This document shows positions 51,436 through 60,180 of a stretch of DNA of 64,000 nt, piece after piece. The DNA comes from Palsa-147 sp049279675 (GTDB lineage: Bacteria; Acidobacteriota; Terriglobia; Acidiferrales; UBA7541): the NCBI GenBank assembly GCA_049279675.1, contig JBAPOP010000076.1:59432-123431 (forward strand), in the 5' to 3' direction. The position numbers and the translations under genes are program-made. The first letter of the stretch is position 1, and every line of letters begins with the position of its first letter. A model generated the notes under the pieces. The model saw nothing but the letters and a program-made list of their open reading frames with translations, was not told where the DNA came from and searched no databases.

Positions 51436-52952
51436 TTCGCCAGTAATTTCTCGAGACGCAGCCGGGTGATTTTGCGCTGCTCTTCGGCTGCGGCTGGTAG
51501 CTCCGCGGCGGGATCGTTGGCCAACCGTTCTTTCAACAGCACGAGGATTTCGTCCGTTGTCTTTCCGGAAGCGCAGACGATGAAAATGTATCCGAATTTT
51601 TCTTCGTAAGCGCGGTTGGCTTCGATGAGCGCAGCCTTGGCGTCGATTGGGGCGCTCTCGACTCCGGACTGCTCTCCGGCCGACCACGCTTTCGCTTTGC
51701 CGGATTGCTTGCGCTCGGCCTTTCTTTCGCCGATTCGCGGATGATGCTTAAAGGCCTCGAGCCAGTCGTTGCGCGCCAAGCCATTCCAAATCTGCCCCGC
51801 GGCTTCGAGGACTTCATCGGCGCTCGCGAAAGGACGACGCGCAAGCATACGCCGCACCCATTCGCTCGAGCCACAACAATCGAGGAACGCGGCAGCGGCT
51901 GCTTTGTTTGATAGGCGGTTGAGATTCGAGACTTCGTCGAGGTGCGCGGATGCCGCCGGGACGCCCCAGACGCGCAAGCGGCTGACACCACCATCCGGGA
52001 AAATGTTTAGTCGAAGATGCGATACGTTGCCGACGGGATGAAGCTCTTTGCGAAAGACGTGGCTCGAGTTCGCGCGCAGCCGTGTGCGCGGGAGAAGGGT
52101 TGCCCAGGCTGCGTCACCGATCGGATTGTTGAGTGCGGGCGTCAGGCTCGCTTCGATCGAACAGCTCTCGGGGAAATTTCCTTTGAAGTGTGCCGTGCTC
52201 ACTTCCACGCGGCGAATTTCGCCGATTGCGCCGAGCTTGACGATAACCCAATCGTGACCTTCACCGCGACGGCGGCGAGTTTCCCAACCGTCGCCCATAT
52301 TCTTGGCGCGCCCTGGCATTAAGAGGTGAAGCGGCTCGCTGAAGAATTCGTCGCTGGCGGCGAGGATCAGGCCGCCATTCTCGATTGCGGCGAGATCGGT
52401 TTCTTTCTTTCCGGAGTCTGCCGAGGCCGCAGCGGGGACGACTTCGCCGTGAACGCGCAGGCGGGCCACGCCTCCATCGGGAAAAATGTTTAGGCGCACG
52501 TGCGTGAAGCGCTCGGGGCCGACAATCTCGAAGAGATTTTGCGTGTCTCCGTTCAGCGCGGTTTTCGGAAGGATTTCTTGCCAGCGCGTCTTTGGGGAAG
52601 CGAGCGCCGCCAATTCTGATTTCGAGCTTTGTTTACCGGCAATCGCGCACGCTTCAATCGAGCAATGCGACGGGAAATTGCCTCGGAAGAAGCTCGTATC
52701 CACCACGACGCCGCGGAGAATTCCAGGCAAGCCGAGGCGAACGATGCACCAGTCGTGGCCCGGAGTGCGGCGGCGGCGCGTCTCCCAGCCGTCCATCCAT
52801 TTTCCGCGGCTCGTGAATTTCCCTTCGATGAAAACGGGCTTCGAGTCCTTGAGGAGATTTTGCTTTGGCGCGAAGAAGTCATCGTTTGCGGCGATGACGC
52901 GTCCGCCGAGGCGCTCGGATGCCAGATCAGGAAGTGCGCGAAAATCTTTCAT
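51432..52952 (-). CDS. alc: Fused allantoicase / OHCU decarboxylase
   Basis: A 506-residue fusion. Residues ~1-335 are allantoicase, built of two related jelly-roll halves, each with GWETRRRR-x3-GHDW (near 54-70 and 225-243) and RLNIFPDGGVARLR/SRLR; it splits allantoate to ureidoglycolate and urea. Residues ~345-506 are OHCU decarboxylase (UraD), with catalytic His in FKHHPRIGER, SAGEQSGVES and a closing FGYIFIVCASGKTTDEIL; it forms S-allantoin. The linker is short, with no frameshift. The two activities are not consecutive in the pathway. Overlaps both neighbours by 4 bases. Confidence 0.93.
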   Translation of the reverse strand: MKDFRALPDLASERLGGRVIAANDDFFAPKQNLLKDSKPVFIEGKFTSRGKWMDGWETRRRRTPGHDWCIVRLGLPGILRGVVVDTSFFRGNFPSHCSIEACAIAGKQSSKSELAALASPKTRWQEILPKTALNGDTQNLFEIVGPERFTHVRLNIFPDGGVARLRVHGEVVPAAASADSGKKETDLAAIENGGLILAASDEFFSEPLHLLMPGRAKNMGDGWETRRRRGEGHDWVIVKLGAIGEIRRVEVSTAHFKGNFPESCSIEASLTPALNNPIGDAAWATLLPRTRLRANSSHVFRKELHPVGNVSHLRLNIFPDGGVSRLRVWGVPAASAHLDEVSNLNRLSNKAAAAAFLDCCGSSEWVRRMLARRPFASADEVLEAAGQIWNGLARNDWLEAFKHHPRIGERKAERKQSGKAKAWSAGEQSGVESAPIDAKAALIEANRAYEEKFGYIFIVCASGKTTDEILVLLKERLANDPAAELPAAAEEQRKITRLRLEKLLAK

Positions 52953-54322
52953 GCTTGAGTTCGTTTCAAAATATAGCCCGATGGGCCGGCTGCGAATTCA
53001 CCGCGTTCGAATACTTTTCGTCCGCGCAGATATGTGGCGGCGACGACGCCATGGAGTTCGCGGCCGGCGTACGGCGTCAGTTTATTCCGCTGGTGCAAGC
53101 GCTCGGGCTCGACGCGGAATTTCGCGTTGGGGTCCCAGATGACGAGATCGGCGTCGAAATCTTTCGCGATTTTTCCCTTACGCGTTTCGAGCCCCGCGAG
53201 GCGCGCGGGTCCGCTGCACAACCAGCCCGCAAGCCGCTCGACAGCATAGCCGCGCTCGAGCGCGGAAGTCCACACGGCCGGAAGCGACAATTCGAGCGAC
53301 GCGATACCGCCCCACGCAGCGATGAAGTCGCCGGTATCTTTCCGCTTCATTTCCGGCGGACAAGGGGAATGGTCCGTGGCGACGAAGTCGAGCGTGCCAT
53401 CAGCCAATGCTTCCCAAAGTTTTTCGCGGTTGGCGCTCTCGCGAATGGGTGGCGCGCATTTGAATTCCGTTGCGCCATCCGGGATTTCTTCGCTCGAGAA
53501 TGCGAGATAGTGCGGGCAGGTTTCGGCGGTGACGGCGAGGCCAGCGGATTTTGCTTCTTTCAGGATTGGCAGGGCGTCCGAGGAGGAGACGTGGACGATG
53601 TGGATGCGCGCTTTGATTTCTTTGGCGAGATTTACCATCAGCGCGATGGCTTCGTTCTCGGCTTCGCGCGGGCGCGAGGCGAGCCAGGTGGAATATTTCG
53701 CGGCGGGAGCTTTCGTGAGACTTTTCGCGGCTGCGTCGATTGGACCGGGGAGTTCGGCGTGAACCAGGAGCGGTGCGCCCATTTCGGCGAGAATTGGCAA
53801 TGCCGCGCGAAGATCTGTCTCGAGCGCTTGGGGAAATTCATCAACGCCGCTTGGGACTAAGAAGCATTTGAAGCCAAAAACGCCGTCGTTCCAAAGCGTG
53901 AGCAACTCCTCTGCGTTACCAGGGATGACGCCGCCCCAGAATCCAGTGTCCACCCAAAGTTTTCCAGCGGCAGATGCGAGTTTTTCGCGGAAGGCGGAGG
54001 CGGTTGTGGTGGCCGGGATGCTGTTGAGCGGCATTTCGATGAGGGTGGTCACGCCACCGGCAGCAGCGGCGCGCGTCGCCGTCGTGAAACCTTCCCATCC
54101 GGTGCGGCCGGGTTCGTTGATGTGAACGTGAGTGTCGACGATGCCGGGCATGACGATGAGATCGCCTGCTTCGTGGATTGGGGAGTCGCCCGGAACGTCG
54201 TTGAACTTTGTGACGGCGGCGATGACTCCGTGTTGAATGTGGATTGCTGCGGGCGCGGGCTCGCCGCTGGCGTCGCCCGTGACAACGCGATTGCCGCGAA
54301 TGATGAGGTCGGGAGCGCTCAT
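52949..54322 (-). CDS. allB: Allantoinase
   Basis: A 457-residue cyclic amidohydrolase that opens S-allantoin to allantoate. The binuclear metal site is seen in VDTHVHINEPGRTGWEGF (first His pair), GFKCFLVPSGVDEFP (carboxylated Lys), LLVHAELPG, IHIVHVSS and FVATDHSPCP (Asp). These, with the ATRAAAAGGVTTLIEMPLNS loop, favour allantoinase over dihydroorotase. Overlaps the FAD subunit gene and allantoicase by 4 bases each. Confidence 0.95.
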   Translation of the reverse strand: MSAPDLIIRGNRVVTGDASGEPAPAAIHIQHGVIAAVTKFNDVPGDSPIHEAGDLIVMPGIVDTHVHINEPGRTGWEGFTTATRAAAAGGVTTLIEMPLNSIPATTTASAFREKLASAAGKLWVDTGFWGGVIPGNAEELLTLWNDGVFGFKCFLVPSGVDEFPQALETDLRAALPILAEMGAPLLVHAELPGPIDAAAKSLTKAPAAKYSTWLASRPREAENEAIALMVNLAKEIKARIHIVHVSSSDALPILKEAKSAGLAVTAETCPHYLAFSSEEIPDGATEFKCAPPIRESANREKLWEALADGTLDFVATDHSPCPPEMKRKDTGDFIAAWGGIASLELSLPAVWTSALERGYAVERLAGWLCSGPARLAGLETRKGKIAKDFDADLVIWDPNAKFRVEPERLHQRNKLTPYAGRELHGVVAATYLRGRKVFERGEFAAGPSGYILKRTQA

Positions 54323-55185
54323 TTTGTGATGGAGGTCGCCAAGAATTCTTCGAGGAGATTCAGTGCGACAACTTGGCGATAGTGCGCGGTTGAGCGAATG
54401 TCGTCGATTGGCACGATTTCCGTGGCGAGAATCTTGCGCGCATCCGCAATCGTGGGTAAATCGAGAGGCTTGCCACGGAGGAATGCTTCGGTTCGCACGG
54501 CGCGCACGACGGTTGGCGCGACGCTGCCGATCGCGATGCGAATGTCGGCGACGAGCTTGCCGTCGAAACGCACGCCTCCCGCAAAGCAGACTTTCGAAAT
54601 CGCCTGCGCCCTGCGCGTGCCGACTTTGCGGTAATACGATTTCCAGTCTGCGCGCGCGCGCGGCAGAAATATTCGACTGATCAGTTCGTCCGGCCGCACA
54701 TCCATTTTTTTGTAACCGCTGTGAAAACTGTGATAGTGAAATCGCCGCGAGCCGCGAGAGGAGAGCAATTCCAATTCCGCGTCGTAGATCAGCAACGCGG
54801 GCGGCGTGTCAGCGGCCGGGGATGCGTTGGCGATATTGCCGCCGAGAGTGCCGCGATTTTGAGTGGCGACGCCGCCTGTTTCCGCCGCCGCGCGGCAGAG
54901 CAATGGAAATTCGCGTTGTAGCAATTCGTTGCGGCGCACATCCGTGTACGTGCTCAAAGCGCCGAGACTGACGTGCGACGGTGTCGCGTCAATCCCTCGT
55001 AGTTCGTCGAAGTTCCAGATGTTCAAGTAGCGGCGATGCAGAAGTTTTCCGGCTTCGAGCAAGACCATCAAGTCCGTGCCGCCTGCGAATGGACGCCAAA
55101 CGCCGGGCTCGCGCGCCAGTGCATCAAGCGCGGCGCCGAGATTTCGCGGCGATTGCATTTCGTAATTCGGTGTGAACGATCTCAC
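54319..55185 (-). CDS. Xanthine dehydrogenase FAD-binding subunit
   Basis: A 288-residue CoxM/XdhB-type flavoprotein that relays electrons from the iron-sulfur subunit to NAD or another acceptor. FAD-binding motifs are FAGGTDLMVLL, TQNRGTLGGNIANASPAAD and the KVGTRRAQAISKV segment. I take GTG at 55185, in a 4-base overlap (GTGA) with the small-subunit stop, over the frame's upstream ATG at 55257, which lies wholly within that gene. Short for the family but complete. Confidence 0.92.
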   Translation of the reverse strand: MRSFTPNYEMQSPRNLGAALDALAREPGVWRPFAGGTDLMVLLEAGKLLHRRYLNIWNFDELRGIDATPSHVSLGALSTYTDVRRNELLQREFPLLCRAAAETGGVATQNRGTLGGNIANASPAADTPPALLIYDAELELLSSRGSRRFHYHSFHSGYKKMDVRPDELISRIFLPRARADWKSYYRKVGTRRAQAISKVCFAGGVRFDGKLVADIRIAIGSVAPTVVRAVRTEAFLRGKPLDLPTIADARKILATEIVPIDDIRSTAHYRQVVALNLLEEFLATSITK

Positions 55186-55673
55186 GGCTGCACTTCCGCC
55201 CGGTCGCAGGCGCGCAAGATTGCCTCGAAGATTTTCATGTAGCCCGTGCAACGGCAAAGATTGCCGGCGAGAGCGGCGCGAATTTCTGGTTCGGTGGGCT
55301 GGCTATTTTGTTCGAGGAGATTCACAGCTGCGAGAACCATTCCTGGCGTGCAAATTCCGCATTGAGAGCCGCCGTAGGAGATGAATGCCTGCTGGACGAC
55401 ATGCAACTGCTCGCCCGTGGCGACGCCTTCGATCGTGCGAATTTCAGCGCCTTCGACTTGTGCGAGCGGGACGAGGCAACTATTGACCAACCGCCCATCA
55501 ATCTCGACGCTGCAAGCGCCGCATTCACCCTCGCCGCAGCCTTCTTTGATTCCGGTGAGGTGCAATTCTTCGCGCAAAGTGTCGAGGAGGCGCGCCAGCG
55601 GATAATCGCGCAGCGTTTCTTCGCGGCCATTCACGCGGCAGCGAACGGCGATTGTGCCCGGCGCGTCAGGCAA
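55182..55673 (-). CDS. Xanthine dehydrogenase [2Fe-2S] subunit
   Basis: A 163-residue subunit with two [2Fe-2S] clusters. The N-terminal plant-type cluster is KEGCGEGECGACSVEIDG plus the Cys of LVNSCLVPL; the second is QCGICTPGMV with LCRCTGYMKI. This is the standard XdhC/CoxS small subunit of xanthine oxidase-family hydroxylases. The start overlaps the molybdenum subunit stop by 8 bases. Confidence 0.95.
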   Translation of the reverse strand: MPDAPGTIAVRCRVNGREETLRDYPLARLLDTLREELHLTGIKEGCGEGECGACSVEIDGRLVNSCLVPLAQVEGAEIRTIEGVATGEQLHVVQQAFISYGGSQCGICTPGMVLAAVNLLEQNSQPTEPEIRAALAGNLCRCTGYMKIFEAILRACDRAEVQP

Positions 55674-57906
55674 TCGCTTTCTCCCGCGCCGCTTCGAGCG
55701 CTGCCATCAAATCTTCGGGCGTCATCGGGACGCGGTGGATGCAAATGCCGGCGGCGTTTTCCACTGCATTGATGATGGCGGGAGCGGTGCCGTCAAGCGG
55801 AAGCTCGCCGATGCCTTTGGCGCCCGCGGGCCCGCGCGAGTAAGGCAATTCTTCAAAGTAGACGCGAATCGGCGGCAGGTCCATTGAGGTGGGCATGATG
55901 TAGTTCGTCATTTGGTTATTGATCATGCGGCCTTCCTGCCACACGACTTTTTCATAGAGAGCGAAGCCGATGCCTTGCGCCACGCCGCCCTCGACTTGTC
56001 CGGCGGCAAGGACAGGATTGATCACGCGCCCGACTTCCTGAACGGCGACGAAATCTTCCACGCGCGTCTCGCACGTCGCGGTGTCGATGGAAACTTCGGC
56101 AACGTAAACAGCCCAGCCGTAAGCGCCGTAGGCGTCGCCGCGATAGAGATGATCGTCCCAATGAATATTTGGCGGCGGAGAATAGCGGCTCGTCGCGCGA
56201 AGCGGGCCGACTTCATCGCGATAACGGCGGCACGCAGAGACGAAAGCTTGGCGCTCGTAGCGCTCTTCGAGGAAGCCGTGCTGCTGCAAGGAATGCTTGA
56301 TGCCGATGGCGGCTGTCTCGACGAGTTTTCCGACGATCATGCATGTGCGCGAGGCCACGGTGGGGCCGCTATTCGGAACTTGGGCAGTATCGGGCTGCAT
56401 GACTTCGACGTCCGCGTAATCGAGTCCGAGAGCATCGGCGGCGATCTGCGAGAAGATTGTATTCGTGCCTTGACCCATTTCCGTGCTCGCCGCGTAGACA
56501 CGCACGCGACCTTCGGGCGTGGCTTCGACGTCCGCCACCGACGCGAGATATTCCTCTCCTGAACCCGTGAATCCAGCGCCGTGAAGAAAAGATGCGAAGC
56601 CGATTCCGCGCTTGATGCTGCGACTCGGATTCTCGCGCGCGAAGCGATCGCGTTTGGCCGCGTAGCCGCTCAATTGCAGAGCGCGATCGAGGAGTTCGGA
56701 CATGTCGATTTCTTCGTGGAGCACCTGGCCTACGGCTAGCGTTTCGCCTTTGCGAATGAAATTGCGGCGCCGAAATTCGTCGGGCGCGAGGCCGACTGCC
56801 TTCGCCACTTGATCGAGATGGCGCTCGAGCGCGAAAACGCTTTGCGGCGCGCCAAAACCGCGAAAAGCGCCGTGCGGCGGAGCATTGGTGGCCACGGCGC
56901 GGCTGCGAATGCGGACGTTCGGACAATTGTAAGGACCGGCGGCGTGAATCGTGCCGCGGGAGAGGACGACGGGCGAGAGCGTGATGTATGCGCCGCCGTC
57001 GAGAGTGAAATCGATGTCCATCGCGACGAGCTTTCCATCGTGCGTTACTGCCGTGCGATGCCGCGTCCGGGAGGGATGGCGTTTTGTGGTTGCGGCCATG
57101 TCTTCGGCGCGGTCGTAGATGATTTTTACCGGCTTTCCTGATTTCCACGCGAGGAGTGCGGCGTGGGCGGCAATCATCGATGGATATTCTTCCTTGCCGC
57201 CGAATCCGCCGCCGGTTTCGAGTTGAACGACGCGGATTTTATCCGGGGGCAATCCGAAAAGCGCCGAGAGCGCTTTGTGCACGTAATAGGGGCACTGCAA
57301 CGAGCCCCAAACGGTGACGCCGTCGTTTGGATTCGCCGTCGCGATCATTCCCTGCGGCTCGATGTAGAGTTGCTCTTGCGCGCCTGTTTCGTATTCGCCT
57401 TCGATGATTTTGTCGGCTGACGCCCACGCGGCGTCCACGTCGCCTTTGTCCACGCTGAGAGAATTGAAGATATTGTTCGAGCGCCAGATCACTTCTTTGC
57501 ATGCGAGAGAATCTTCCATTGTGAAAACGGCGGGAAGCGGATCGATCTCGATGCGGACGGAGCGGCGTGCTTCTTCGACGAGATACTTGTCTTTGTGAGC
57601 GAGCAAGACGATGGGTTCCTCGGGGTGATTGACGACATCGGCGGCGAGGCACGGCTGATCGTCTTCGAGAAGCGTGATGCAATTTTTGCCGGGGATGTCT
57701 TTTGCCGTTACGACGGTGAATTCATTCCACGGGATTGCGGGATCGAAATGGATGCCGCGAATTTTTCCGCGAGCGATAGGGCTGCGAACGGTCGCGCCGT
57801 GGAGTGAATTGGGGAAGGTGACGTCGTTCGCATAGAGCGCCTTGCCGGTGACTTTTTCGCGGCCTTCCTTGCGGGGAACCGATTCGCCGATGATGGGATG
57901 TCTCAT
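55666..57906 (-). CDS. Xanthine dehydrogenase molybdenum-binding subunit
   Basis: A 746-residue catalytic subunit of a xanthine dehydrogenase-type molybdenum hydroxylase, oxidising hypoxanthine/xanthine to urate. Visible elements: HPIIGESVPRKEGREKVTGKALY-type N-terminus, QLETGGGFGGKEEYPSMIA (Moco binding), PHGAFRGFGAPQ (substrate Arg region), EMGQGTNTIFSQIAAD and the C-terminal GAKGIGELPLDGTAPAIINA with catalytic Glu. The ATG at 57906 is 11 bases after the guanine deaminase stop and preferred to 57972, inside that gene. Context of uricase and guaD supports purine specificity. Confidence 0.93.
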   Translation of the reverse strand: MRHPIIGESVPRKEGREKVTGKALYANDVTFPNSLHGATVRSPIARGKIRGIHFDPAIPWNEFTVVTAKDIPGKNCITLLEDDQPCLAADVVNHPEEPIVLLAHKDKYLVEEARRSVRIEIDPLPAVFTMEDSLACKEVIWRSNNIFNSLSVDKGDVDAAWASADKIIEGEYETGAQEQLYIEPQGMIATANPNDGVTVWGSLQCPYYVHKALSALFGLPPDKIRVVQLETGGGFGGKEEYPSMIAAHAALLAWKSGKPVKIIYDRAEDMAATTKRHPSRTRHRTAVTHDGKLVAMDIDFTLDGGAYITLSPVVLSRGTIHAAGPYNCPNVRIRSRAVATNAPPHGAFRGFGAPQSVFALERHLDQVAKAVGLAPDEFRRRNFIRKGETLAVGQVLHEEIDMSELLDRALQLSGYAAKRDRFARENPSRSIKRGIGFASFLHGAGFTGSGEEYLASVADVEATPEGRVRVYAASTEMGQGTNTIFSQIAADALGLDYADVEVMQPDTAQVPNSGPTVASRTCMIVGKLVETAAIGIKHSLQQHGFLEERYERQAFVSACRRYRDEVGPLRATSRYSPPPNIHWDDHLYRGDAYGAYGWAVYVAEVSIDTATCETRVEDFVAVQEVGRVINPVLAAGQVEGGVAQGIGFALYEKVVWQEGRMINNQMTNYIMPTSMDLPPIRVYFEELPYSRGPAGAKGIGELPLDGTAPAIINAVENAAGICIHRVPMTPEDLMAALEAAREKAIA

Positions 57907-57916
57907 CGCGGCTGCC

Positions 57917-58396
57917 TCAATAGGGCTTCTTGTCTGTTTTTTCCTGCCAGGCGCGGAAGGCGCGGAGGGCATCGTCGCGCAGGAGGGGAATCATAGGAAT
58001 TCGGCGCTCGGAATTCGGGAGTTTGAATTCGGAGTAGATATCGGCGTCATCGAATCCGACTGCGGCGGCGTCGGAGGCGCGATTTGCGTAGAAGACGCGT
58101 GCGGGGCGCGCCCAGTAAATTGCGCCGAGGCACATCGGACAGGGCTCGCACGTCGTATAGATATCGCAACCGGCCAATTCGAAATTTTGGAGCGCCTTGC
58201 TCGCGGCGCGGATCGCGACGATTTCGGCATGGGCCGTCGGATCATTCGTCAAAGTAACGCAATTGGCGCCTTCGGCGATGATTTTTCCGTCCTTCGCCAC
58301 GACGGCTGCGAAAGGGCCGCCGCGACCCGAGCGGACATTCTCAAGCGAGAGCTCGATCGCGCGGATCATGCATCGCTTGTGGACGTCATCATTCAC
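57917..58396 (-). CDS. guaD: Guanine deaminase
   Basis: A 159-residue cytidine-deaminase-fold enzyme converting guanine to xanthine. The zinc site is THAEIVAIR and TTCEPCPMCLGAIYWARP, followed by FYANRASDAAAVGFDD and an intact C-terminal WQEKTDKKPY, closely like Bacillus GuaD including the C-terminal Tyr that closes the active site. It is the first gene of the eight-gene operon and feeds xanthine to the next three products. A dispersed hairpin lies upstream at 58531-58582. Confidence 0.94.
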   Translation of the reverse strand: MNDDVHKRCMIRAIELSLENVRSGRGGPFAAVVAKDGKIIAEGANCVTLTNDPTAHAEIVAIRAASKALQNFELAGCDIYTTCEPCPMCLGAIYWARPARVFYANRASDAAAVGFDDADIYSEFKLPNSERRIPMIPLLRDDALRAFRAWQEKTDKKPY

Positions 58397-58530
58397 GAGA
58401 AGATGCCTCCTAAAATGTCCCCTGGCTGCGCCGAATGAAGGCAGTGCGGAAATTGTATCCTAGCAAGCGGAAGTTGCAGCGTGGTTCGTGTTCGGCGTGC
58501 TGAAGGCGGCGAATTCGGTCTTGCATTGAA

Positions 58531-58582
58531 GTGCCGCACGAAAACCCTTCGAAGCTCGGGGCCGGTCGGTGCGGCGCTACAC
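58531..58582. repeat. Dispersed hairpin ending in GCGCTACA (copy 3)
   Basis: GTGCCGCAC (58531-58539) pairs with GTGCGGC (58569-58575), followed by GCTACA; a 29-base insert containing CCCTTCGAAGCTCGGGGCC separates the arms. It lies just beyond the stop codon of the MATE gene, upstream of guaD. Confidence 0.6.
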
Positions 58583-59953
58583 GAGGAGCGCAAATCGGCG
58601 GACGGTTCGCTGCCAAAATATTAGCAGGGCTGAACCGATCAAGATGAGCGCGAGGCAAAGGCCAGTCCATAGGCCGGGCGCTCCCCAGTTCCGGTAAAAG
58701 CACAGGTAGTAGCCCAACGGCAGGCCGATGAGCCAATAGGCGATCAAGTGGCAGATGAACGGAGTGCGAGTATCTCCCGTGCCGCGCAGTGCGCCGGTGG
58801 TCACTGCTTGCACTCCGTCGAATAGCTGGAAGAAGGCGGCGACGAACAATAATTTGCTCGCGGCTACGATTACACTCTTGTCCGGCGTGTAAATCCGGAC
58901 GATCTTTTCGGGAATGGTCCAGAGCACCACTGCCATGCAAGCCATGAATCCTGCGCCAAGAGCCATCGCAGTCCATCCCGCATGGCTCGCGCCCTCGACA
59001 TCTTTGCGGCCGAGCGCATGGCCGACTCTCACGGCGGCGGCGGAGCCGATTCCGAGCGGCACCATGTAAGTGACGCTGACGGTGTTCAAGGCGATCTGAT
59101 GGCTCGCCAGAGGAACTGCGCCGAGGCGGCCCATGAGTGAAGTGACGACTGCGAAGACGCCGACTTCGACTGTAAATTGAGACGCGGCCGGAAGTCCCAA
59201 GCGCACGATTTTTCGGATGCGAGCCAAGTCTGGCCTCGCCTCCACCGCGCGCAGGCCGGTCTTGTGGCGATGTTCGAAATAGACGATGTAAGCGAGGAGA
59301 ACAGCGGCGAGGTACGCGCGTGAAATGCAGGTCGCCCAGCCCGAGCCGACAGGCCCCATTGCGCGAACGCCGAAGTGGCCATAGATGAATATCCAGTTGC
59401 CGAACAAATTGATGAAATTGGCGGAAATGAGCGCGAGCATGACCGGAGTCACGCGATTCATGCTTTGCAGATAGCGTCGAAGAACGAAATAAAGCAGCAA
59501 GGGAAACATCGCCCAATCGAGCGCGTGCAAGTAGGGAATTGCGTACGCCAGGACTTCAGGCTGAATACCGAATCTCCACAGAGAATTTCCAATCAGCCAC
59601 ACCATGCCTTGCAGAATGGGAGTTGCGACGAGACTCACGTAGAAGCCGTTCACGAGCGAATGATGGCAATCGGCGACGTTTCCCGCGCCGTAGGCTTGCG
59701 ATACCAACGTGTCGAGGCCGAGCATCAAGCCCGTTCCGAACATGCCCATCGTGAGGAATACAATGCTGCCGAGACTCACGGCGCCGATCGCGTCGGCGCT
59801 ATAAGGCAGACGGCCGACCATCATCGTGTCCACGATGGACATGCCCATCCAGCCGAGTTCGGCGGCCGCAATGGGAGCGGCCAGACGCAGCATCGGCGAC
59901 AATTCATTTCGCAGGGACTTCACTTCGACTCCGGGAACCGCAAAATCGCGCAA
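58577..59953 (-). CDS. MATE family efflux transporter
   Basis: A 458-residue MATE/NorM-type drug:cation antiporter with about twelve transmembrane helices. Family hallmarks: PIAAAELGWMGMSIVDTMMVGRL near the N-terminus, GLMLGLDTLVSQAYGAGN and, in the second half, AAAVRVGHALGRKDVEGA. It exports organic cations or metabolites in exchange for Na+ or H+. It is in the same direction as, and about 180 bases upstream of, the purine operon; the gap and the hairpin between them make co-transcription doubtful. Start ATG 59953; an internal ATG at residue 21 is possible. Confidence 0.92.
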   Translation of the reverse strand: MRDFAVPGVEVKSLRNELSPMLRLAAPIAAAELGWMGMSIVDTMMVGRLPYSADAIGAVSLGSIVFLTMGMFGTGLMLGLDTLVSQAYGAGNVADCHHSLVNGFYVSLVATPILQGMVWLIGNSLWRFGIQPEVLAYAIPYLHALDWAMFPLLLYFVLRRYLQSMNRVTPVMLALISANFINLFGNWIFIYGHFGVRAMGPVGSGWATCISRAYLAAVLLAYIVYFEHRHKTGLRAVEARPDLARIRKIVRLGLPAASQFTVEVGVFAVVTSLMGRLGAVPLASHQIALNTVSVTYMVPLGIGSAAAVRVGHALGRKDVEGASHAGWTAMALGAGFMACMAVVLWTIPEKIVRIYTPDKSVIVAASKLLFVAAFFQLFDGVQAVTTGALRGTGDTRTPFICHLIAYWLIGLPLGYYLCFYRNWGAPGLWTGLCLALILIGSALLIFWQRTVRRFALLV

Positions 59954-59964
59954 TTATGAAAAAC

Positions 59965-59989
59965 CGGCCGGCCTGCCGGCCAGCCCTAC
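59965..59989. repeat. Dispersed hairpin, CCAGCCCTAC family (copy 3)
   Basis: CGGCCGGCCTGCCGGCCAGC followed by CCTAC, directly upstream of the MATE gene. The arms GGCCGGC and GCCGGCC are perfect. Confidence 0.65.
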
Positions 59990-60180
59990 GAAAACCAGCA
60001 TCGAACACGATCTCTGTCACGCATCGTAACACGACGGACTGGTGCGATTTCCGCGGCGCGACATGATCGCACGGGGAAATTGATATCGTTTCGCGCGACT
60101 CCAATAAGCGGGCTTGGATTACACTGAACTGAATTGCGCTGTCGCGCAGACCCGGTCCGGCGATCACGACGGAGGCTATT

